Below, one piece after another: positions 1 to 9,233 of a DNA stretch of 33,386 nt (position 1 is its first letter; every line of letters begins with the position of its first letter). The DNA is taken from the NCBI GenBank assembly GCA_004796465.1, contig QZKZ01000028.1, forward strand, positions 1 through 33,386, written 5' to 3'. Under the pieces are notes generated by a model that worked only from the letters and a program-made list of their open reading frames with translations, was not told where the DNA came from and ran no database searches. Position numbers and translations under genes: made by a program. The DNA is from Desulfovibrio sp. (GTDB lineage Bacteria; Desulfobacterota; Desulfovibrionia; Desulfovibrionales; Desulfovibrionaceae).

Positions 1-1
1 C

Positions 2-217
2 GTTGAGCAGGCCCTTGCCGACCTGGATATTGACCTCGGACAGTCGGTGGCCATTGGTGACAAGTGCGCTGATGTGGACTTGGGCCAGGCCGTGGGAGCT
101 TTGGGCGTACTTGTGCGCACGGGGCACGGCGCACAACACGAGGCTCAAGGGCGCTGCACCCCGGACCTGGTGGCCGACGACCTGCTCGGCGCGGCCAAGG
201 CCTTGCTTGCCAGGTAA
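2..217 (+). CDS. gmhB: D-glycero-beta-D-manno-heptose 1,7-bisphosphate 7-phosphatase, 3' part only
   Basis: Only the C-terminal 71 residues are in the window; the gene begins to the left. GmhB is a HAD-superfamily phosphatase that removes the C7 phosphate from heptose bisphosphate in the cytoplasm, a step in making the ADP-heptose used for LPS inner core. The fragment carries the late HAD motif IGDKCADVDLG, with Asp residues that bind Mg2+, followed by VLVRTGHG, which is characteristic of GmhB and the related histidinol-phosphate phosphatase branch. It stops at TAA 215-217, and 83 bases separate it from the MsbA-like exporter on the same strand. That pairing fits an LPS-related operon. HisB-N-type phosphatase is the main alternative. 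Confidence 0.75.
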   Translation, partial: VEQALADLDIDLGQSVAIGDKCADVDLGQAVGALGVLVRTGHGAQHEAQGRCTPDLVADDLLGAAKALLAR

Positions 218-300
218 CCCCGAACCAAGCACTGGACGGAAGCCGGGACCTGGGGTATTTCCCCAACGCGCCGGCGCTTTTTCTCCGGCCAGGAGTTATC

Positions 301-2082
301 ATGACATTCACGCAACTCGCCATGTTCGGGCTGACCAAGGGCCGCATTGCCTTGTTTTTTCTTTTGGCCCTCGGGGCCGCCGTTTTCGAGGGTTTTGGCA
401 TGGCCATGTTCTTGCCCCTGCTGGAGTTCATTGAAAAGGGCAGGGACGCGGCAGCGCTGGCCCAGGACTCGCGCATGTGGCAATACATTGTCGAAGGATT
501 CGCCCTGCTGAACCTGGAAGTGACCCTGGTCTCGCTCATCACTGCCTTGCTCCTGATCATGCTGCTGCGTGTGCTCGTGATCTACTCGCGGGTGGTCTAT
601 TCGGCCTGGCTGGGCCAGGACGTGATGCACCACACGCGCATGAGCGTATTTCGCGGCTACTTGCGGGCCTCGTACTCCTTTTTCGACAAGCGGGCCTCGG
701 GCCAGGTCGTGAACCTGGCGACCCTGGAGACCCAGCGCGTGGGCAGCAGCTTTCTGGCCCTGGCCTCGTTGGTGGCCAACTCGATCATAATTGTCGGCTA
801 CGTGGCGGTGCTGTTCGTGCTTTCCCCGGCCATGACTGGCCTTGCCGTGCTCTTTCTTCTGGCTGCCGGGCTCTTGGTAAGCTGGTTCGTTCGCAAGACG
901 CGTAGCGTGAGCCGGGACACCACCGCAGCCAACGAGCGTTTTTCCGTGTATCTGGTCGAACGTCTCATGGCGCTCAGGCTGATCAAGCTTACAGCCACCA
1001 CGGAGCGGGAAATCGACCGGGTGGACCATGCCTCGGCCAGGGTCCGGGACAATATGTACTGGCTCAACAAGCTGCGCGCCCGCGTTGACTTGCTCCTGGA
1101 GCCCACGGTGATTGTGGGCGGGCTGGTGATCCTGTATTTGGCCGTGGCTATTTTCCATATGTCCTTGGCCCAGGTCGGCTTGTTCATGCTCGTTTTGCTC
1201 AGGCTCATGCCCCTGTGCAAGGAAGTGCTGGGGTCGCGCCAGACCTTTTTGGCCAATGCCGGCGGTTTGGAAAAGGTGGAGCAGGGCTTGGAGGAATCCA
1301 GGGCCAACCAGGAGCCGGAGCAGGGCGGCACAGACTTTACCGGCATTATGGATGCCATACGCCTGGAGAGTTTGACCTTTACCTACCCTGGCCAGGATGA
1401 ACCCGCGCTCAAGGAATTGTCCATGGAACTGCCCGCAGGCAAAATGACCGCCTTGGTCGGCCCCTCGGGCGCGGGCAAGTCGACCCTGGTCGACTTGCTG
1501 CCCTGTTTGCGCGAACCAGACTCGGGCGGGGTGCTTTTTGACGGCACCGACGGCCGCGATTTCGACCGGGGATCGCTCAGGCGCAACATGGCCTTTGTGT
1601 CCCAGGACGCCTTTATCTTCAACGATACGGCCCGGGCCAACATCTGCTTTGCCCGCCCCGAAGCGAACGACGAAGAGCTGTGGGACATCCTGCGCAAATC
1701 CCGGGCCGACGAGTTCGTGTGCAACCTGCCCGAGGGGCTGGACACCATCCTTGGCGAACGGGGCGCGCGGCTTTCGGGTGGACAGCGGCAACGGCTGTCC
1801 CTGGCCCGGGCCCTGATCCAGAACGCCCCAATTTTGATTCTTGACGAGCCTACCTCGGCCTTGGACTCGGAAGTGGAAAAGGACATCCAAAAGACCATCG
1901 ACGAGATGCGGCGCTCCGGCAAGGTGACCATCGTGGCCATTGCCCACAGGCTCTCCACCATCAGCGAAGCGGACCGGATCGTGGTCCTGCGCGATGGACG
2001 CGTGGTGGAGCAGGGCACACACCAGGAGCTCATGGTCTCCGAGGATTGGTACCACAAGATCTGCGGCCTGCAGAATATATAA
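301..2082 (+). CDS. MsbA-like ABC exporter, fused permease and ATPase
   Basis: A 593-residue half-transporter of the type I ABC exporter family, which works as a homodimer in the inner membrane. Hydrophobic segments lie at about residues 15-40, 72-98, 150-175, 178-198 and 258-295, forming the transmembrane domain. The ATPase domain starts near residue 350, with Walker A GPSGAGKST (387-395), signature LSGGQRQR (from 491), Walker B ILILDEP (from 511) and a switch histidine in AHRLSTI. An AGGAG sequence lies about 7 bases before the ATG. The family moves lipid A, lipids, glycolipids or peptides outward. The heptose phosphatase gene just upstream makes LPS or another envelope glycolipid a reasonable guess, but the substrate cannot be read from the sequence. 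Confidence 0.88.
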   Translation: MTFTQLAMFGLTKGRIALFFLLALGAAVFEGFGMAMFLPLLEFIEKGRDAAALAQDSRMWQYIVEGFALLNLEVTLVSLITALLLIMLLRVLVIYSRVVYSAWLGQDVMHHTRMSVFRGYLRASYSFFDKRASGQVVNLATLETQRVGSSFLALASLVANSIIIVGYVAVLFVLSPAMTGLAVLFLLAAGLLVSWFVRKTRSVSRDTTAANERFSVYLVERLMALRLIKLTATTEREIDRVDHASARVRDNMYWLNKLRARVDLLLEPTVIVGGLVILYLAVAIFHMSLAQVGLFMLVLLRLMPLCKEVLGSRQTFLANAGGLEKVEQGLEESRANQEPEQGGTDFTGIMDAIRLESLTFTYPGQDEPALKELSMELPAGKMTALVGPSGAGKSTLVDLLPCLREPDSGGVLFDGTDGRDFDRGSLRRNMAFVSQDAFIFNDTARANICFARPEANDEELWDILRKSRADEFVCNLPEGLDTILGERGARLSGGQRQRLSLARALIQNAPILILDEPTSALDSEVEKDIQKTIDEMRRSGKVTIVAIAHRLSTISEADRIVVLRDGRVVEQGTHQELMVSEDWYHKICGLQNI

Positions 2083-2169
2083 GCAACCTTCCCATTCAGT
2101 GATGATGGGCTGAAGAGTACTCTTCCACTCTTGACCAAAACGCGTGCTTGGCCCTAAATTGCGGTACCC

Positions 2170-3294
2170 ATGGCCAAGAACCGTTACATCCGCGACAGAT
2201 ACGTGAGCCGGGACCAACGGCGTCCCGCTCCCAGGCAAGGATCCTCGCGAACCCTGTCCCTGGGCAGCGGGATCGATTCCTTGCGCGACACCCAGACCCG
2301 CAAGAAGATGGCGTTCCTGCTCATCAGCCTGGGCGTTCTGGTCCTGGCCGTGTTCCTGATTCTCGGCAAGTCCGAGGACGCTGCTCCTCCCCAAGAAAAC
2401 GACACGCAAGCCCAAGCACGGGCGTATGAGACCGCCTTGCAAGAGGAAATCCTGGCGGTTGCCGAGGACGATTACGCAACACGCGCGCGGCTGTTCCAAG
2501 AGCTACTCGCCCTGGACCCGGACAACGAGGAGTACCGCGCTGGTTACGAGCGCTACAACGAACTGCACGCCGAGGCCGTGCACACCGAGGAGCAGGAGCT
2601 GCTGCGCCGGGCCTCGACCCTGGCCCAAAACGGGGACCCTGACCTGGAAACCCTGGTCATGATCTACTCACGGCTAGCGGAACTCAGGCCGGACAACGCT
2701 GAATACGAGGCCCAACGCCTGGAATACCAGCAGACACTTCACGCTGAACTCGGGGAACTGGAGCAAGAACTCTACGCCCAGGTCCTGGAAGTGCCTGCCG
2801 AGGACTGGGAAACCAACATGGCGTTTTACGCCCGGCTCATGGAACTCAATCCGGACAAGGACCTTTACCGGGAGCGCCATGAGCATTACGCGGCCCAGGG
2901 CCAGGAGGAAAGGAGGCTCAGGGAACAGCGGCTGCTCAATCAAGTGCTGCAAGTCCCGGTAGATGACTATGAGACCAACATGCTGTTTTACAAGGAGCTT
3001 ATGGAGCTGAACCCGGACAACTCCACGTACCGGGAAAAGCACGGCCATTACGCGGCCCGCTGGGAAGAACAGCGCGCGGCCCTGGAGCAGGAGTTGTTCC
3101 AGCAGGTGCGCCAAGTTCCTGCCGATGACTACGAAACCAACATGGTGCTTTACGAACAGCTCATGGACCTCAACCCCGCTGAACCCCTGTACCGGGAAAA
3201 GTACGAATACTATCTTGTCTTGTACTACGAATCCCAAGGCATTGAACCGCCCCGTCTGGACTCCCCGCCAGGGGACGACGCCGGGGAGCAGTAG
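2170..3294 (+). CDS. Membrane-anchored protein with five TPR-like 54-residue repeats
   Basis: A 374-residue protein of unknown function. Residues 1-46 are basic and probably cytoplasmic; residues 47-66 form one clear transmembrane helix; the rest is acidic and should lie outside the cytoplasm. From about residue 96 there are five helical repeats. The last three are very alike, beginning VPAEDWETNM (208), VPVDDYETNM (262) and VPADDYETNM (316), each followed by a LMELNPD-type turn and YRE. Their period is exactly 54 residues. The two earlier repeats (near 96 and 154) are more diverged. The pattern resembles tetratricopeptide repeats, which bind other proteins. The tail after residue 358 is proline- and acid-rich. 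The ribosome binding site is weak. The gene lies 126 bases before the cheY-like gene. Confidence 0.72.
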   Translation: MAKNRYIRDRYVSRDQRRPAPRQGSSRTLSLGSGIDSLRDTQTRKKMAFLLISLGVLVLAVFLILGKSEDAAPPQENDTQAQARAYETALQEEILAVAEDDYATRARLFQELLALDPDNEEYRAGYERYNELHAEAVHTEEQELLRRASTLAQNGDPDLETLVMIYSRLAELRPDNAEYEAQRLEYQQTLHAELGELEQELYAQVLEVPAEDWETNMAFYARLMELNPDKDLYRERHEHYAAQGQEERRLREQRLLNQVLQVPVDDYETNMLFYKELMELNPDNSTYREKHGHYAARWEEQRAALEQELFQQVRQVPADDYETNMVLYEQLMDLNPAEPLYREKYEYYLVLYYESQGIEPPRLDSPPGDDAGEQ

Positions 3295-3420
3295 CCCAGT
3301 TGCCCGCACCCCGAATAAAAACCCTGCTGCTTGCCGCGCCGTATTTCTCGGGGTACACTGGCTCCCAATCCCCATGATCCGTTGTTTCCCGAACCCGTTG
3401 ACCACAGGCTGGGAAATCGC

Positions 3421-3843
3421 ATGCTGAACATCCTGATTGCCGACGACAGCCGCGCCATTGTGACCCTCATGTGCGGCTACATGAGCAAGCACGGCGAGTG
3501 CTCCATCGCCATGACCGGCCGCGAGGCGGTCCAGCTCTTTGATTCGGCCATGGAGTACGACGACCCCTTTGACGTGGTCCTCTTGGACATCATGATGCCG
3601 GAGATGGACGGGCTCACTGCGGCCAAACTGATCCGCGAACTGGAAACAGAGCGCGGCGTGGAACCGGGATGCGGGGCCAGGCTGGTCATGGTCTCTTGCC
3701 TCACGGACCCCAAGAACATGATGCAGGCAGCCTACGATATTGGCGCGGATATTTACCTGACCAAGCCCCTTGATGAGAAAGACCTTGTGGAATGTTTGGC
3801 CAACCTGGGGCTCATCACCAGGCAAGGTGGAGACCACGAGTGA
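3421..3843 (+). CDS. CheY-like single-domain response regulator
   Basis: A 140-residue stand-alone receiver domain. The acidic pair is D8-D9, the phosphoacceptor is D56 (LLDIMMP), the switch Ser is S92 and the conserved Lys is K115 (TKPLD). The reading frame is open further upstream, but homology to receivers begins at ATG 3421, so I chose that start. No output domain is present, so it must act by protein contact, as CheY does on the flagellar motor, or as a phosphate carrier. Its TGA stop overlaps the GTG start of cheD, indicating translational coupling and a chemotaxis-related role. The loop between beta-3 and beta-4 is longer than in CheY, as in some receivers that work with CheD or CheC. 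Confidence 0.85.
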   Translation: MLNILIADDSRAIVTLMCGYMSKHGECSIAMTGREAVQLFDSAMEYDDPFDVVLLDIMMPEMDGLTAAKLIRELETERGVEPGCGARLVMVSCLTDPKNMMQAAYDIGADIYLTKPLDEKDLVECLANLGLITRQGGDHE

Positions 3844-4355
3844 CGCCAGGAAGCAAAACAGGCCCCCCAGCCCACTACCTGAACATTTCCCAGGGAGTGC
3901 TGTGCCGCGAACCCACCAGGGTGATCACGGTGCTGGGTTCCTGCGTGTCCGTGACCCTGTTTTCGCGGCGCCTGGGCATTGGCTCCATTTTCCACGCTCT
4001 CATGCCCCAGTGGAAAGCCCAGGAGAACGGGCAGCTCTTTAATGTCTTCAAGTACGCGGATTCAGCCGTGGAAGCCCAGCTCAATGCCATGCACGAATTG
4101 GGCGTGACCATCAGCGGCTTGGAGTGCAAGGTCTTTGGTGGGGCCAATGCCCTGTTCCCCCATGAGGTGAGCGTGGGCGACCGCAACGTGCGCAGCGCCT
4201 TGGAAGCCCTGGCCGCGCACAAGGTCCGGGTCAAGGCCATGGATGTGGGCGGCAATGTGGGGCGCAAGCTCGTGTTCTACAGCCACACGGGCGATGTGTT
4301 CGTGAAGCGGCTCAATCAGCCTGAGTGCCGGGTGAGGAGGAAGGGGGCGAAGTAA
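3840..4355 (+). CDS. cheD: CheD chemoreceptor glutamine deamidase
   Basis: A 171-residue CheD protein. CheD deamidates glutamines on chemoreceptors in the cytoplasm and, in some bacteria, is controlled by binding CheC or phosphorylated CheY. The family motif GSCVSV places the catalytic Cys at residue 35, and HALMP places the catalytic His at residue 52. The later GGANALFP segment is also typical. The GTG at 3840 overlaps the TGA of the preceding receiver gene by three bases, and an AAGGTGGAG ribosome site lies at the right distance, which fixes this start. No receptor, cheA, cheW or cheR is in the window, so this pair lies outside a main chemotaxis cluster. Confidence 0.9.
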   Translation: MTPGSKTGPPAHYLNISQGVLCREPTRVITVLGSCVSVTLFSRRLGIGSIFHALMPQWKAQENGQLFNVFKYADSAVEAQLNAMHELGVTISGLECKVFGGANALFPHEVSVGDRNVRSALEALAAHKVRVKAMDVGGNVGRKLVFYSHTGDVFVKRLNQPECRVRRKGAK

Positions 4356-4434
4356 CAGCCAGCCTCTCACTTGAGTCTGATCCAGACCGGAAGCAAGTAT
4401 TTTTTTCAAGTAGGGTCAAGGGCATTGAGAGACT

Positions 4435-4454
4435 CTTGGGTCCTTGGACCCAAG
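4435..4454. repeat. Perfect 9-bp inverted repeat after cheD
   Basis: CTTGGGTCC is followed by TT and then GGACCCAAG, a perfect inverted repeat. It lies between convergent genes (cheD on +, acetyltransferase on -). No T-run follows on either strand, so it is not a classic intrinsic terminator, though it may still end transcription or protect a 3' end. Confidence 0.5.
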
Positions 4455-4490
4455 ATTGTCTTATGCCTGTGGTGCATGCCCTTGCGGGGT

Positions 4491-4507
4491 GTGGGGCAGA
4501 GCCCCAC
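4491..4507. repeat. REP-like palindrome
   Basis: GTGGGGC, loop AGA, GCCCCAC: a perfect 7-bp stem in a G/C-rich context. Short palindromes of this kind are often dispersed between genes in deltaproteobacterial genomes. Only one copy is visible here, so calling it a dispersed repeat is an inference. Confidence 0.4.
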
Positions 4508-4532
4508 GACGTTCATCCGTACTCTTTATGCC

Positions 4533-4958
4533 CTAAGAGCTGAACTGCATAAGCAGCTCGGGATGCCCTGTATGGGGATTGGTTTGTTCTTGGACTATGG
4601 TAAAGCCGCAGCTTTTGTAGAACTCGATGCTTGAAGGGTTGTTTTTGTATACGGTGAGGGTGAGGTTGTTGTGGAGTTCTTTAGCTTTGTCCATGAGCTT
4701 CTTGCCAATTCCTTTTCTTTGCATATCAGGCGCGACAAAAATTGCTGCTACTGATCCTTGATGCAGAGAGACGAATCCATGTACTTCTCCTTCGCCTTCA
4801 TAGACGTATGTGTCACTTGAGGGGATATACACCTCTCTCATCTCATCTGTTTTGGATTCGAGAAACTCTCGATCAATAAAAGGATGAGACTGTATTGATG
4901 CTTCCAGCCAGATGGTGATGACCTGGTCCATGTCGTTGTGAGTAAAAGCGCGGATCAT
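4533..4958 (-). CDS. GNAT-family N-acetyltransferase, YjaB-like
   Basis: A 141-residue protein of the GCN5-related acetyltransferase fold, which moves an acetyl group from acetyl-CoA to an amine. The acetyl-CoA pyrophosphate loop is MQRKGIGKK (about 79-87). The following VYKNNPSSIEFYKSCGF segment (103-119) is the usual C-terminal signature, with a Tyr (114) placed as the likely general acid. The overall pattern is close to E. coli YjaB. The substrate is unknown. The DNA is clearly richer in A+T than its neighbours and uses rarer codons, and the gene stands alone between two intergenic gaps, which suggests it was acquired by transfer. Confidence 0.82.
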   Translation of the reverse strand: MIRAFTHNDMDQVITIWLEASIQSHPFIDREFLESKTDEMREVYIPSSDTYVYEGEGEVHGFVSLHQGSVAAIFVAPDMQRKGIGKKLMDKAKELHNNLTLTVYKNNPSSIEFYKSCGFTIVQEQTNPHTGHPELLMQFSS

Positions 4959-5113
4959 TGGTAGCCTGGTGGGTACTCCAGTTGAAAGGCATGGCTCATG
5001 GACGAAAAGCTAAACATTCCGGGAAACAATACCACATCAAAGCAGGAAGACTTCCCTCGAATGAGCCAAGAGCAGCCCCACGCCGTTTATCTCCGGACGT
5101 TGCCGTCCCCTCG

Positions 5114-6160
<1,047 letters not shown>

Positions 6161-6163
6161 GGG

Positions 6164-7126
6164 TCACTCCGCGAGGTGGCAGGCCACGTGGGCGCCCGAG
6201 GATTTTTCATTGAGTTGGGGAATCTGTTCCCGGCACAAGTCCTGGCAGAGATCGCATCGCTCGTGAAAGGAACATCCCGGCGGAATCTTGATCAGGCTGG
6301 GCATGACCCCGGGGATTTGGTTGAGCCGGTTCTGGCGGTTGGAATGCTGGGGCAGGGCCGCGAGCAAGCCCTGGGTGTAGGGGTGCTTGGGCCTGTGCAC
6401 GATCTGTTGGGTGTCGCCGGTCTCCACGATGCGGCCCGCGTACATGACCGCGATACGCTGGGTCACCTGGGAGACCACGGCCAAATCGTGGGTGATCAGG
6501 ATCAGGCCCACGCCTTCTGTGGCGCACAGCTCCAGGAGCAGGTCCATGATCTCGGCCTGGATGGTCACGTCCAGGGCCGTGGTGGGCTCGTCCGCGATGA
6601 TCAGGCCGGGCGAGGCCATGAGCGCGATGGCAATCACGATGCGCTGGCGCATGCCGCCGGACATCTCGTGGGGATATTGCTTGAGACGCTTTTCCGGGGA
6701 CGGGATGTGCACCTTGCGGATGTTCTCCAGGGCAATGGCCTCGGCCTGCCTGCGGCTGCAACCCACATGGGCGCGCAGGGTCTCGATCATCTGGGTGCCG
6801 ATGGTCAGCACTGGATTCAGCGTCATCATGGGATCCTGGAAGATCATCGATATCTTTTCGCCACGGACCTTGCGCATGGCCGTGTCCGAGAGGCGGGTGA
6901 TCTCGATGTCCTCGAAGCGGATGGAACCGGAATCAATAAAGCCGGGCTTGCTGATGAGGTTGATCAGGGAAAAGCCGGTCACGGACTTGCCTGCCCCGGA
7001 TTCGCCCACCAAGCCGAGGCGCTCGCCCCGGCCCAAGGTGAAGGACACGTTGTCCACGGCAGTGAGATCGCCTTGGCGCAAGCGGAACTTCACGGTGAGG
7101 TTTTCTACGGAGAGCAGGGTGTCCAT
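6164..7126 (-). CDS. Peptide/oligopeptide ABC importer ATPase, DppD/OppD-type
   Basis: A 320-residue ATPase. It has Walker A GESGAGKSV (41-49), signature MSGGMRQR (155-162), Walker B LIIADEP (175-181) and the H-loop in LITHDLAVV. The C-terminal family extension has the cysteine cluster PPGCSFHERCDLCQDLC. The frame stays open far upstream, but similarity begins at MDTLLSVENL, so I take ATG 7126, 11 bases after the permease stop. It forms the ATP-hydrolysing dimer with the DppF-type subunit on the cytoplasmic face of the permease. Confidence 0.9.
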   Translation of the reverse strand: MDTLLSVENLTVKFRLRQGDLTAVDNVSFTLGRGERLGLVGESGAGKSVTGFSLINLISKPGFIDSGSIRFEDIEITRLSDTAMRKVRGEKISMIFQDPMMTLNPVLTIGTQMIETLRAHVGCSRRQAEAIALENIRKVHIPSPEKRLKQYPHEMSGGMRQRIVIAIALMASPGLIIADEPTTALDVTIQAEIMDLLLELCATEGVGLILITHDLAVVSQVTQRIAVMYAGRIVETGDTQQIVHRPKHPYTQGLLAALPQHSNRQNRLNQIPGVMPSLIKIPPGCSFHERCDLCQDLCREQIPQLNEKSSGAHVACHLAE

Positions 7127-7137
7127 GGCAAAGGGCG

Positions 7138-8055
7138 TCAGCTCTTGTAGAGCTTGGGGTTGAGGTAGTCGCGCAGCCAGTCGCCCAGGAGATTGATGGA
7201 CAGGATCAGGAGCACCAGCACAATGCCCGGCAGGATGGTGATCCACCAGGAGCCGCTGAAGATGTACTCGAATCCCGCCTTGATCAGGGAACCCAGGGAG
7301 GGCCGGGTAATGGGCATGCCCAGGCCGATGAACGAAAGCGCGGCCTCGCTCATGATGGCGTTGGCCACCTGCACCGTGGAGATGACCAGCACGGGGGTCA
7401 GGGTGTTGGGCAGGATGTGGCGGATCATGATCCTGCGGGCGGGCAGGCCGATGACCCGGGCCGCTTCCACGTATTCCTTGTTCTTTTCCCCGAGCACCGA
7501 GGCGCGCACGGTGCGGCCGATCTGCGGCCACTCGGCCAGGCCGATGACCACGATGAGAAAGGGCACGGCAATGCGTTCAAAGTTGCCCACGCCCAGGGAG
7601 GCCTTGACGATTGCGCCGATAAAGATGGCGATCATGTACGTGGAGAAGGAGAGCTGCACGTCGGCCAAACGCATGAACAGGGTGTCCACCCAACGGCCGC
7701 CGTAGCCCGCTATCAGACCCACGGTGATGCCCAGGAAGGCTTGCAGGGCCACGGCCCCCATGCCGATGATCAGGGACACACGCAAGCCGTAGAGGATGGT
7801 GGAGAGCATATCCCGGCCCTGGGCGTCGGTGCCCAGGAGAAAGCGTTCGTCGCTGCCTTCCTCCCACACGGGCGGCTTTTCCGAATCCATGACGTCGATG
7901 GATGCGGAGTCATAGGGGTTGTGGGGCGCGACCAAGGGCGCGCCAAACCCGACAATCAGGAAAAAAAGCAAAAATATGGCGCTGCCCACGGCCACGGGGT
8001 CATGCAGAAAACTGTGCAGCATGACGGACTGGCGTATGCGGCGCAACCAAACCAT
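7138..8055 (-). CDS. Peptide ABC importer permease, DppC/OppC-type
   Basis: A 305-residue inner-membrane permease. A first helix (about 24-44) is followed by the OppC-type N-terminal region with the LLGTDAQGRDMLS motif typical of DppC/OppC, then about five more hydrophobic segments. The EAA loop that docks to the ATPases is visible as EAARVIGLPARRIMIRHILP. Its ATG begins one base after the stop of the DppB-type gene, so the two are translationally coupled. Confidence 0.92.
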   Translation of the reverse strand: MVWLRRIRQSVMLHSFLHDPVAVGSAIFLLFFLIVGFGAPLVAPHNPYDSASIDVMDSEKPPVWEEGSDERFLLGTDAQGRDMLSTILYGLRVSLIIGMGAVALQAFLGITVGLIAGYGGRWVDTLFMRLADVQLSFSTYMIAIFIGAIVKASLGVGNFERIAVPFLIVVIGLAEWPQIGRTVRASVLGEKNKEYVEAARVIGLPARRIMIRHILPNTLTPVLVISTVQVANAIMSEAALSFIGLGMPITRPSLGSLIKAGFEYIFSGSWWITILPGIVLVLLILSINLLGDWLRDYLNPKLYKS

Positions 8056-8056
8056 A

Positions 8057-9034
8057 TTATTTCCTGCCCGTGATGCGCACGGTGGGGTTGACCAGGCCGT
8101 AGATCACGTCCACGACCGTGTTGACCAAAACGAAGATAAAGCCGACCACCACGAGATAGGCCACGAGCAGGGAAGTGTCCGAACGTTCCACCGCCTCCAG
8201 GAAAATGAAACCCATGCCTTGCCACTGGAACACGGTCTCGGTGAGCACGGTAAAGGCGATCATGGTCCCGAGCTGTACGCCGCCCACGGTGATCACGGGC
8301 AAGAGCGTGTTCTTGAAGGCGTGCAGCAGGTAGATGCGGGACAGTTTGAGGCCTTTGGCCTTGGCGAACTTGATGTAGTCGGTTTCCAGGACTTCTTTCA
8401 TTTCCGCGCGGATCAAGCGGATGAACAGGGGCAGCATGATCGAGGACAAGGAGATGGAGGGCAGGACCAGGTGCTTGAGCCCGTCCCAGGTGAGCAGGCC
8501 CGTGTCCCAAAAGCCCCAGATCCGCACCGTGTCCCCTCGCCCGTACGAGGGCAGCCAATGGAGTTCCACCGCGAATATATAAATCAGGATGATGGCTGTG
8601 AGAAAGACCGGGATCGAGACCCCCACAATGCTCAGGCTCATGAATAATCGGGAGAAAAAGTTGTTGGGCTTGACCGCGGCAAAGATGCCGATGGGGATGG
8701 AAAAAAGCACAATGATGAGTGAACTGCACAAGACCAGTTCAATAGTGGCCGGGGCTTTTTTCAGGATGACTTCCAGGGCCGGTTTCTTGAAGAAGTAGGA
8801 ATGGCCGAGGTCGCCCTGGACCGCATTGGTCACGAAGCGGACCCACTGGACCGGCAGGGGGTCGTTGAGCCCGAGTTCTTCGCGCAGGGCCATGCGTTCT
8901 TCCACCGAGACCGCGATGCCGACCAGGTCGCGGACCGGATCGCCCACAGCGCTCTTAATGGCGAAACCGATCACGCTGATGACCAGCATGACCAGAACGG
9001 CCTGGGCGATACGACGGACTATGAATGCGAACAT
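8057..9034 (-). CDS. Peptide ABC importer permease, DppB/OppB-type
   Basis: A 325-residue inner-membrane permease. The first helix begins at residue 9. The N-terminal part carries the GDPVRDLVG and LGLNDPLPVQW segments typical of DppB. The EAA-type docking loop is FAKAKGLKLSRIYLLHAFKN. About six hydrophobic segments are present. AGGAG lies about nine bases before the ATG. The gene is separated from the upstream binding-protein gene by 199 bases that hold a terminator, so it probably depends on read-through or a further promoter in that gap. Confidence 0.92.
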   Translation of the reverse strand: MFAFIVRRIAQAVLVMLVISVIGFAIKSAVGDPVRDLVGIAVSVEERMALREELGLNDPLPVQWVRFVTNAVQGDLGHSYFFKKPALEVILKKAPATIELVLCSSLIIVLFSIPIGIFAAVKPNNFFSRLFMSLSIVGVSIPVFLTAIILIYIFAVELHWLPSYGRGDTVRIWGFWDTGLLTWDGLKHLVLPSISLSSIMLPLFIRLIRAEMKEVLETDYIKFAKAKGLKLSRIYLLHAFKNTLLPVITVGGVQLGTMIAFTVLTETVFQWQGMGFIFLEAVERSDTSLLVAYLVVVGFIFVLVNTVVDVIYGLVNPTVRITGRK

Positions 9035-9173
9035 GGCATCCCGCTCCTACGCTGTATCGTTGAATATGGCAAGCAGGTTACAGCGCATTTCTGCCTTGTC
9101 CGGCAAGGGTTGGCGGCGAATGTGCCATTTCTTGTCCAGGAATTGGGCGCGCCCATTTGCAGCGTTCGGGGCG

Positions 9174-9204
9174 GAAAAAAAGGAGCCGCCCAGGGGCGGC
9201 TCCT
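9174..9204 (-). terminator. Intrinsic terminator/attenuator between binding-protein and permease genes
   Basis: On the minus strand a 10-bp stem (AGGAGCCGCC paired with GGCGGCTCCT, loop CCTG) is followed directly by a run of seven T. It lies 30 bases after the binding-protein stop and 140 bases before the DppB-type start. A partial terminator here would give more binding protein than permease, a common design for importers. Confidence 0.85.
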
Positions 9205-9233
9205 CGTTGTTGGTTGGTTTCGGGCCGGGATGT

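Noticed and set aside
268-282. GCGCCGGCGC palindrome followed by five T, a possible terminator before the exporter gene
   Set aside because: The palindrome has no room for a loop, so the stable stem would be only about three base pairs.
145-2499. 784-residue open frame on the minus strand
   Set aside because: It is antisense to the ABC exporter and repeat-protein genes, which have clear domains. Long antisense frames are expected at this GC content, and this one has no motif.
4371-4634. 87-residue open frame after cheD
   Set aside because: It runs through two palindromes and into the antisense strand of the acetyltransferase, with no ribosome site.
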